From UBA10103 sp964437185 (lineage in GTDB: Bacteria > Patescibacteriota > Minisyncoccia > Phycocordibacterales > UBA2100): 64,000 nt of DNA. The stretch lies in the NCBI GenBank assembly GCA_964437185.1, contig CAYTFU010000001.1, positions 124,001 to 188,000 on the forward strand, written 5' to 3'. Shown here in pieces: positions 58,197-64,000 of this stretch. Numbering within the stretch: the stretch's first letter is position 1; every line of letters starts with the position of its first letter. The notes under the pieces are model-generated. The model was not told where the DNA came from. It ran no database searches and saw only the letters and a list, made by a program, of their open reading frames with translations. The position numbers and the translations under genes were made by a program.

Positions 58197-60512
58197 ATGT
58201 TTAAATCCTCGCGCTTGTCCAGGCAGGCTGGTTATTCGGTCGCATCCGCACTCGTACTTGTAGCAGTCCTCGGCTTCACGGCAGTCGCCATCGAATCGGC
58301 GTTTCCCAAATACAACCGCGCATCCCTCACCGCCGCGAGCGGTGTCTTGGCGTTGGAGAATTTTGCCGAAATCTCCGGTCCTACTGCAGCTCAAAAGGAA
58401 GCGGCCGATTTAGATAAAAAAAAGTGTGAAGAAAAAAAGATCGAAGCGTGGGACAATGTAGCCGAAGGTAGGAGTAGGAGTAAAGTCCTTACTCAGGGTT
58501 TTAGCGCTACAGTTAATGTCCAGACGGTGATGGAGAAAAATAGGTGCACAGCATCTGTTTATGACGCTACGCTTCCCGGAGCAATTTCAAAAATGCAAAA
58601 ACCCCCTGAGAATCCAGGGTATAAGTGTGTTGGCGAGACGGTTAAGGTCACCATCGACGGCGGTGATGCGCTCGGATTAATCACGTCCACCCCGGCACCA
58701 TCGCTTCCGCAAGGCGCCTGTTTGGTGCAATCCTGCAATTCAGCAGGGGTATGTATAACGGCAGACGATCAATATGATCCGCGGACGTTTATGAATCCGT
58801 TTGCTGGCGTGACGACTTCTGGTGGAACTCCGTCTTCTGACACCCCCTCAATCCTCAGCGGCACCACTGTCGACGGGAGTTCGATGGATTGGTACGACGG
58901 AGGCGGAGGAACTGCCGCGAACGGCATGCCGATACCGCCGATTCCTCCCCCTCTCGGTACCCCAAATTATTCAGACCTGGATGCGGGCCCAAACATAACT
59001 GCACAAAATGACCCTTGGACGTCTCGGAACACAACGCCATCTTCGTTCAATGTGACGCCGGATGGGAATTCTGCGGACTTTAATCCAAATTGGACTCCGG
59101 GTGGTCTAAATCCGAATGGTACGGTAGTTCCGCCGGGGGCAGGGGGTGCGGTTGCCTGTACGCTTATTTCTCAAACCGCAGGTGTGTTATGTGTCGATGC
59201 GCAGGGTCGCCCGGCCGCTGCGTCGCCTGATCTTGTGCGCGCCGCACAGCAAAGGTCCACGTTTGGCCAGCCAAGGCCGGGAAGTATATTTGGCGGAGGT
59301 ATGGGCGCGCAGCAGCAGAGTCCGCTCGGTTCATTCTTGAGTGGGGCAATGCAAGGTCTCATGAGGGGGTTGTTTGGCAACGCTGCTTTCGGCGGCATGC
59401 CATCGCAGCAGTGTTCAAGTGATCCGATGATCTACGCTCAGCAACAACAGCAGTATCAATTCCAGATGCAGCAATATCAAATGCAGATGCAACAGATGCA
59501 AATGCAGCAATATTACGGAGGGTCGAGGCAAATGAATCCCTATGGTCAGCAGTATCCGTATGCAGCACCGAATCCTTTCGCATCTCAATATGGGCAGATG
59601 TATGGCGCGTCTCCCTATGGGTATCAGCCGAGCTTGACTGGCTATCCTTCAACGGTGGGGTACTCGACGACCGTTGGTTATCCAACGAATGTTGGCTATG
59701 GCCAAAACGTCGGATTCGGATCTGGGGGCTACGGAGGAGGCTATGGAGGATATGGAATGCCGCAGCCGCCGCAGCCATGTACGCCAGCAGGTATGAATTC
59801 CGGCGGACTCTTAGGGCAGTTGTTAAATGGGAATTCTGGTTCGGGTGGATCAGGTTCTGGTGGTGGCTCGGGCAGTGGTTCTGGTGGTTCGCAATGTCCC
59901 ACGCCTCCGCAGATGCCGCCCGCTTCGAGCTGCTCGATTGGTTATTGGAAGGCAGTATACAGCGGAGTGTGTTTGACCAATTGGCAGTGCACGGCGGTAG
60001 ATCAGCTTAAGGCAGAACTCTCGTGTCAGCCGAGAGTCGCCGACTCAGGTATGACGCTCGCGATCTCATACTCTTGTACTTCGGGGCAAGCGTCGAGTAA
60101 TTCATTCACGGTGACGACGCAGCCAGCAGGCACGGCGACTACTACCGTCGCAACGCCGCCGATTGGCTCGAATACCGCGACCTATAGCATGACCTGTACA
60201 GATGGCGCGGCGACGGCCGTGGCGCAGTGCGGAATACAGGTGGCAAATCCCTCAATCGTCTTTACCGCAAATCCGACTTCGGTAGCGTCCGGCACCACGT
60301 CGGTGCTTGGATGGGTAACGAGCAGCATGAGATCGTGCGTCGTGTCGAGTCCGGATCAAGCCGATTTCACGGCGCGCAATGCAAGCAGTACAAATCCCAA
60401 CGGTACTGCGATCAGCTCTCCCATCGCGACGACGACGAGTTTTCTTCTGCAGTGTGAGACGGTCGCTGGCGGGACGAGAAGCACCACTACCACCGTCACC
60501 GTTTCAAACTAA
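58197..60512 (+). CDS. Large secreted protein with a Q/M/Y/G-rich segment and Ig-like C-terminus
   Basis: Protein of 771 residues from ATG 58197. The N-terminus, RQAGYSVASALVLVAVLGF, looks like a class III (pilin-like) or ordinary signal. A globular Cys-containing part (about 70-195) leads to Pro/Gly/Asn-rich linkers, a segment (about 410-530) built of Q, M, Y and G with short repeats such as QMQQYQMQMQQ and (T/S)VGY(S/P)T, a Gly/Ser run and a C-terminal Ig-like domain (about 690-771). The composition is that of prion-like or adhesive domains. The upstream CATGAT is 6 bases from the start. Confidence 0.75.
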   Translation: MFKSSRLSRQAGYSVASALVLVAVLGFTAVAIESAFPKYNRASLTAASGVLALENFAEISGPTAAQKEAADLDKKKCEEKKIEAWDNVAEGRSRSKVLTQGFSATVNVQTVMEKNRCTASVYDATLPGAISKMQKPPENPGYKCVGETVKVTIDGGDALGLITSTPAPSLPQGACLVQSCNSAGVCITADDQYDPRTFMNPFAGVTTSGGTPSSDTPSILSGTTVDGSSMDWYDGGGGTAANGMPIPPIPPPLGTPNYSDLDAGPNITAQNDPWTSRNTTPSSFNVTPDGNSADFNPNWTPGGLNPNGTVVPPGAGGAVACTLISQTAGVLCVDAQGRPAAASPDLVRAAQQRSTFGQPRPGSIFGGGMGAQQQSPLGSFLSGAMQGLMRGLFGNAAFGGMPSQQCSSDPMIYAQQQQQYQFQMQQYQMQMQQMQMQQYYGGSRQMNPYGQQYPYAAPNPFASQYGQMYGASPYGYQPSLTGYPSTVGYSTTVGYPTNVGYGQNVGFGSGGYGGGYGGYGMPQPPQPCTPAGMNSGGLLGQLLNGNSGSGGSGSGGGSGSGSGGSQCPTPPQMPPASSCSIGYWKAVYSGVCLTNWQCTAVDQLKAELSCQPRVADSGMTLAISYSCTSGQASSNSFTVTTQPAGTATTTVATPPIGSNTATYSMTCTDGAATAVAQCGIQVANPSIVFTANPTSVASGTTSVLGWVTSSMRSCVVSSPDQADFTARNASSTNPNGTAISSPIATTTSFLLQCETVAGGTRSTTTTVTVSN

Positions 60513-60517
60513 CGGGT

Positions 60518-60985
60518 TCAGAGTCCGAAGAATTCAAATATCTTGTGCGAGAGAGGTTCTTTCATGCGCACCTCTTTCACGCGTTCTCGTAAATATGCGC
60601 GCACTTCGGCCGAATCGATTTGCTCAAGGGGGATAATGAGATTGGGGGAGAGAAATTTTGTGGTATCGACGAGGAGTAGAGGCCTATCGCCGTGCTCGTC
60701 CTCTACCCAAAAAGAAATGACCTCTTCGTATCGGTGAAGCGTACCGTCGGTGCGAATGCCGCGCTCTGAAATTTCAAACTGAACGAGATTGGGAGGCACG
60801 TTTGCAAGCATTGCAAGAATGCCTGCCGCGATGAGGATGATAAGGGCGAAGAAGATATTGTGAAAGAGGATGCTTGTGACAGCAGCGCATGCCGCAATGA
60901 TGCCGAGCGCCCAAAACCAATCACTCCCGCGCAGCACGTGCTCGTGTTCGTATGCACTCCATCGCAGTACGTTTTGAGTCGGCAT
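60518..60985 (-). CDS. Two-helix membrane protein with a PH-like cytosolic domain
   Basis: Protein of 155 residues from ATG 60985 (a GTG 8 codons upstream is possible). Two adjacent membrane helices (about 22-58) follow a short N-terminus; the rest has the strand pattern of a bacterial PH-like domain (VQFEISERGIRTDGTLHRYEEVISFWV ... LIIPLEQIDSAEVRAYL). Conserved in Parcubacteria as far as I recall; role unknown. TACAAT lies about 14 bases before the ATG. Confidence 0.68.
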   Translation of the reverse strand: MPTQNVLRWSAYEHEHVLRGSDWFWALGIIAACAAVTSILFHNIFFALIILIAAGILAMLANVPPNLVQFEISERGIRTDGTLHRYEEVISFWVEDEHGDRPLLLVDTTKFLSPNLIIPLEQIDSAEVRAYLRERVKEVRMKEPLSHKIFEFFGL

Positions 60986-61090
60986 GAATCTGTACGGCAA
61001 TTGTATCACTCACGCGCGCCATCTTGTTCTGTGAGAAATCCGCCTGTGAAGATTGTGCAGAGAACGCGTCGCCATGGTACAACACTCTAC

Positions 61091-61175
61091 GGAGGGGTCG
61101 GATAGTGGTTCATTCCAGCGCACTTGAAATGCGCCAGGTCGCAAGGCCTCGTGGGTTCGAATCCCACCCCCTCCG
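61091..61175 (+). tRNA. tRNA-Ser(UGA)
   Basis: Class II tRNA of 85 bases: acceptor GGAGGGG/CCCCTCC, anticodon stem GCGCA/TGCGC with loop CTTGAAA (anticodon UGA), long variable arm AGGTC/GGCCT and T-arm GTGGG/CCCAC with TTCGAAT. Discriminator G as expected for serine. CCA not encoded. The tandem repeat starts within 10 bases of its 3' end. Confidence 0.94.
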
Positions 61176-61182
61176 CAATGAC

Positions 61183-61520
61183 CCACACAAATAGTCGCAG
61201 ACTATTTTTGTGGCATGTCATTGCGAGAGTGCCGTGCGCAGACACGNNNNNNNNNNNNNNNNNNNNNNNNNNNNNNNNNNNNNNNNNNNNNNNNNNNNNN
61301 NNNNNNNNNNNNNNNNNNNNNNNNNNNNNNNNNNNNNNNNNNNNNNACTATTTTTGTGGCATGTCATTGCGAGAGTGCCGTGCGCAGACACGGTGCTCCG
61401 CAGAGTGATCTGCAACCACAGGCTAGTCGCAGACTATTTTTGTGGCATGTCATTGCGAGAGTGCCGTGCGCAGACACGGTGCTCCGCTTGGCGAGATGTT
61501 ACACGAACAAGTCGCAGGCT
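61183..61520. repeat. 86-bp tandem repeat beside tRNA-Ser, interrupted by a scaffold gap
   Basis: Three visible copies of a unit that begins AGTCGCAGACTATTTTTG and runs through GTCATTGCGAGAGTGCCG to GACACGGTGCTCCGC (starts at 61193, about 61339 hidden by Ns, and 61425). Spacing of the last two is 86 bases. A first-copy hairpin CCACACAAATAGT/ACTATTTTTGTGG and an internal CCGTG/CACGG pair make it structured. A decayed AGTCGCAGGCTATT follows at about 61508. The copy number inside the gap is unknown. Confidence 0.8.
61247..61346. other. Scaffold gap of 100 Ns
   Basis: Exactly 100 undetermined bases within the tandem repeat, a nominal gap size. Open frames drawn across it are artefacts. Confidence 0.98.
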
Positions 61521-61553
61521 ATTGGGTAGGAGTATTTATTTTAATGAGTACAT

Positions 61554-62024
61554 ATGAGCAAATCAGAACCAGTAGTACTTTCATGGCTACGAATAGAGGA
61601 GTTGGCGGTAGAACTTGCGAAGAATGTTAGGGCTGGCGGTTTCACCCCCGACGCTCTCGTCGGCATTGCGGTCGGGGGTCTCGTGCCGCTTGCGCTCTTG
61701 GCCCGGGAGCTTGTAGTAAAGGAGGTCGTGTGCATCACGGCGCGATCTTACAGTACTTCTGATAATACACGTGGAGAAGTTGTTATTTCGCACTTGCCAG
61801 AGGCAGACTTGAGGGGGAAACGGGTACTGCTGGTCGACGAAATATCAGATTCGGGGGAGACACTCAGGGCCATATCAGACGTGCTGAAATCGCGCTATGG
61901 AGTTGGCGAGTTGAAGAGCGCTACGCTCGTGATGAACAGTGCGCACTGTCTAGCCCCTCCAGATTTCTCTGTGCTCTCCGTGGATGCGTGGGTCACGTTT
62001 CCGTGGGAAGAGAAGATCGCATGA
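61554..62024 (+). CDS. Purine-type phosphoribosyltransferase
   Basis: Type I phosphoribosyltransferase of 156 residues. The PRPP loop is RVLLVDEISDSGETL (about 83-97) and the N-terminal loop GIAVGGLVPLALLAREL (about 37-53). The C-terminal VDAWVTFPWEE resembles xanthine/guanine or hypoxanthine enzymes of the Gpt type, which salvage bases from outside; that fits a cell dependent on others for purines. The stop overlaps the next start (ATGA), so it belongs to the flavin operon. Confidence 0.85.
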   Translation: MSKSEPVVLSWLRIEELAVELAKNVRAGGFTPDALVGIAVGGLVPLALLARELVVKEVVCITARSYSTSDNTRGEVVISHLPEADLRGKRVLLVDEISDSGETLRAISDVLKSRYGVGELKSATLVMNSAHCLAPPDFSVLSVDAWVTFPWEEKIA

Positions 62025-62365
62025 ACACCTATACTGGAATCGTTGGCAGAGGAACGGCGCGGGCGGCGGCGCTCGGATATCCCACCATCAACATCCCGCT
62101 CACCGACGAATCGCTCACTGGGATTTACGCAGCGTACGTAAAGGTGGGGGAAGAGGAGTACGAAGCGGTCGCGTATGCCGATGTAAAGAGGGGGGTGCTT
62201 GAGGCGCATCTACTCGATTTTTCGGCGGATTTGTATGGGTGGAACGTGACGATACGACTCCTCAAGAAAATCCGAGAGTATAAGAGGTTTAAAGATGACG
62301 AGAGTTTAAAGAGGGCGATTGCGGACGACGTTGCGTCGGCACGAAGGTATTTTCAGAAAACATGA
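62021..62365 (+). CDS. Stand-alone riboflavin kinase
   Basis: Phosphorylates riboflavin to FMN. Protein of 114 residues corresponding only to the C-terminal half of bifunctional RibF. Signature residues are GYPTINIP (GxPTxN, binds ATP-Mg), TGIYAAYVKV, and DFSADLYGWNVTIRLLKKIREYKRF, the family's last helix-strand block. No FAD synthetase part is present. Coupled by overlaps to the phosphoribosyltransferase before and ribE after. Confidence 0.9.
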   Translation: MNTYTGIVGRGTARAAALGYPTINIPLTDESLTGIYAAYVKVGEEEYEAVAYADVKRGVLEAHLLDFSADLYGWNVTIRLLKKIREYKRFKDDESLKRAIADDVASARRYFQKT

Positions 62366-62370
62366 CGCAT

Positions 62371-63006
62371 ATGTTTACAGGAATCGTAGAAAAGACCGCA
62401 GAGATCGAGTCCACGGAAATTCGCGGGACGTGCATGCGTGTTCGTATCCAAGCTCCCCGCGGGTGGAAGTTGTCAAAAGGGCAAAGTATATCGGTCGATG
62501 GTATCTGCTCGACGGCCGTCTCGCTTGAAAAAAATTCTTTCGTTGTGGAGTATATGCCGGAAACGCTTTCAAAAACGACGGCCACGTTTTTCACGAAAGG
62601 AACCGTGGTGAATCTCGAACGATCACTGAAGTATGGCGATCGCATAGAAGGGCACCTCATGCAGGGACACGTGGACGCGTGGACACGAATTGTCGCCATA
62701 GTGGATAAGGGGCGCGCGCGCGAGCTCATTGTGGCAATGCCGTCCGTACTCCGAAAGCGAATCGCACTCCATGGGTCCATAGCGCTCAACGGGGTGAGTC
62801 TTACGGTGGCCCGCACGCAAGGTAGTACGATTGCAGTGGCACTTATTCCACACACAATCGCACACACGAATCTCGGACTTCTGTCCGTAGGAGGCTTGGC
62901 CAATATAGAGCTCGACCACACGCTGTTTCTCGCGGAAGAGGCCAGTCGTGGTAGAGTGGTGCGCAATGCAGCGAAAAGAGCACGTAAAGAAGGGTACGCC
63001 GAGTGA
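62371..63006 (+). CDS. ribE: Riboflavin synthase, alpha chain
   Basis: Makes riboflavin from two lumazine molecules. 211 residues with the duplicated lumazine-binding domain: MFTGIVEKTAEIES and, after about 95 residues, IEGHLMQGHVDAWTRI; also SISVDGICSTAV and GSIALNGVSLTV. ATG 62371 matches the family start; ATG 62362 overlaps the kinase stop and would add three residues. The end overlaps ribH by about 41 bases. Confidence 0.95.
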   Translation: MFTGIVEKTAEIESTEIRGTCMRVRIQAPRGWKLSKGQSISVDGICSTAVSLEKNSFVVEYMPETLSKTTATFFTKGTVVNLERSLKYGDRIEGHLMQGHVDAWTRIVAIVDKGRARELIVAMPSVLRKRIALHGSIALNGVSLTVARTQGSTIAVALIPHTIAHTNLGLLSVGGLANIELDHTLFLAEEASRGRVVRNAAKRARKEGYAE

Positions 63007-63427
63007 CGCATCAAAGCTTAAGATAGGAATCGTTGTTTCTCAATTCAATACTGACATTACGGAACGGATGCTTGTGGGCGCACTCGACGCGCTGCGCTCG
63101 TGGGGGGTAAAAGAGGGCAATATCAAGTTGGTACGCGTGCCCGGGAGTTTCGAAATTCCACTCGGTTGTTTGAGAATGATTAAGCGCAGAAAACCCCATG
63201 CAATCGTCGCCATAGGATGTATCGTGAAAGGGGAGACCAGACACGACGAATACCTTGCCTCGGCTGTTTCGCACGGGATTATGAAGTTGAGTTTGCAATA
63301 CAATACGCCGATTTCGTTTGGCGTGCTTACGACAAACGATCTTGCGCAGGCGAACGTCCGATCCGCGGGAAATACGAACAAGGGGACTGAGGCCGCTGTC
63401 GCGGCTCTGGAGATGGCGCTACTCTAG
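62966..63427 (+). CDS. ribH: 6,7-dimethyl-8-ribityllumazine synthase
   Basis: Condenses the pyrimidine precursor with dihydroxybutanone phosphate to give the substrate of RibE. 153 residues, usual length. Key segments are GIVVSQFNTDITERML, VPGSFEIPLG, IVAIGCIVKGETRHDEYLASAVSHGI (catalytic His in RHDEY) and the C-terminal NKGTEAAVAALEM. ATG 62966 is inside the end of ribE. ribD and ribA/ribB are not in the window. Confidence 0.95.
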   Translation: MQRKEHVKKGTPSDASKLKIGIVVSQFNTDITERMLVGALDALRSWGVKEGNIKLVRVPGSFEIPLGCLRMIKRRKPHAIVAIGCIVKGETRHDEYLASAVSHGIMKLSLQYNTPISFGVLTTNDLAQANVRSAGNTNKGTEAAVAALEMALL

Positions 63428-63428
63428 T

Positions 63429-64000
63429 ATGTCCTATTCACGCGCCGTTTCGTTTTTTGGCCCCGTGCTCGTATTCTGCGCTGCGGCGCTCTGGGCGACT
63501 GACGCACCTTTTCGATCGCAACTGACGCAGGGTTTGTCGTCGAACTTTATCGTACTCGTAGAGCACGGGATATCGCTCTTCATAGCTATTCCCATACTCA
63601 TCTTGAGTTGGCGCGACGTGCGCAAGCTCTCGCGGCGCGAGTGGGCTGCCGTACTTGCCATCGCGATCGGGGGTTCGGCGCTCGCCTCAATTGCCTTTAC
63701 GCAGTCATTCCACTACGTGAATCCATCGGTCTCGATTTTGTTGCAAAAGGTTCAGCCGCTCATCGCAATCGTGCTCGCGGTGGCGCTCCTTGGTGAGAGA
63801 ATGCATAAAAATTTCTGGTTTTGGGCCGTGACAGCGCTTGTCGGCGCCTACTTCGTGAGTTTTCCCGACCTCAAACCGCAGCTGTACGATGGAGAGGCGT
63901 TCAATCCTAATACGATAGGTGTGCTCCTCGCGCTTAGTGCCGCAGGGCTCTGGGGCGCGTCGACGGTGCTCGGGAAATACGTACTACGCACCGCCGCATT
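63429..64000 (+). CDS. EamA/DMT-type transporter (partial)
   Basis: Open from ATG 63429, one base after the ribH stop (TAGTATG), to the window end; 190 residues visible. Hydrophobic helices alternate with short loops. EamA-like pattern: EHGISLFIAIPILIL, FTQSFHYVNPSVSILLQKVQPLIAIVLAVALLGERMH, then the start of the second repeat (GVLLALSAAGLWGASTVLGK). The family moves many metabolites; some members (RibN) take up riboflavin, which makes a flavin role attractive in this operon. Confidence 0.85.
   Translation, partial: MSYSRAVSFFGPVLVFCAAALWATDAPFRSQLTQGLSSNFIVLVEHGISLFIAIPILILSWRDVRKLSRREWAAVLAIAIGGSALASIAFTQSFHYVNPSVSILLQKVQPLIAIVLAVALLGERMHKNFWFWAVTALVGAYFVSFPDLKPQLYDGEAFNPNTIGVLLALSAAGLWGASTVLGKYVLRTAA

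Noticed and set aside
61183..61520. CRISPR array
   Set aside because: The unit is 86 bases with no alternation of short repeat and unique spacer, and no cas genes are near.

Overview
The window looks like a piece of a Patescibacteria (CPR, Parcubacteria-like) chromosome. Genes are tightly packed, often overlap by ATGA or sit one base apart, and several families appear in short or split forms (short YebC, 335-residue PurA, VirB4 in two pieces, stand-alone riboflavin kinase). Many proteins are secreted or single-pass with low-complexity or Ig-like parts typical of that group. TGA is used as an ordinary stop. A striking property runs through the whole window: at least 19 genes have a -10 hexamer (TANNNT) placed 6 or 7 bases before the start codon with no room for a ribosome-binding site, so leaderless mRNAs seem to be a normal way of starting genes here.

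Layout. 1-6.3 kb: pnp with an elaborate leader, a membrane protein, a DksA/TraR-type zinc protein, two strong hairpins and comM. 6.4-9.3 kb (minus strand): a two-gene unit of a CD-NTase-like nucleotidyltransferase and a three-helix membrane protein, which I read as a minimal CBASS-like defence candidate; then a degenerate receiver-domain protein and a secreted peptidoglycan-binding/Fn3 protein. 9.5-17.7 kb: an OmpR/HisKA two-component pair, a secreted protein, purA, a LysM-M23 peptidase, uvrD/pcrA and rsmA. 18-31.4 kb: a type IV secretion-like cluster (two related single-pass proteins, a secreted 564-residue protein, a VirB6-like channel with a long coiled tail, PrgI, split VirB4, two envelope proteins, a VirB2-like subunit) without relaxase or VirD4.

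31.4-36.3 kb is the replication origin: jag, yidC, rnpA and rpmH on the minus strand, dnaA and dnaN on the plus strand, with DnaA boxes and a DnaA-trio tract between dnaA and dnaN. 36-47 kb: a class A penicillin-binding protein, ruvC, a fatty-acid desaturase (unexpected here), a VIT-type transporter, yebC, a repeat-rich spacer, a RelB/YafQ toxin-antitoxin pair, ruvB, an orphan structured RNA with promoter and terminator, and a PilB/GspE ATPase divergent from tsaE. 47-57 kb: polA, holA, secreted proteins, a SpoU methyltransferase, a MurE-type ligase, ruvA and rpsT.

Two HTH plus LAGLIDADG-like genes abut tRNA genes: one begins one base after tRNA-Lys(UUU), the other ends inside tRNA-Arg(GCG). 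58-64 kb: a large secreted protein with a Q/M/Y/G-rich segment, tRNA-Ser(UGA), an 86-bp tandem repeat interrupted by a 100-N scaffold gap, and a tight phosphoribosyltransferase-riboflavin kinase-ribE-ribH-EamA transporter operon that runs off the window.
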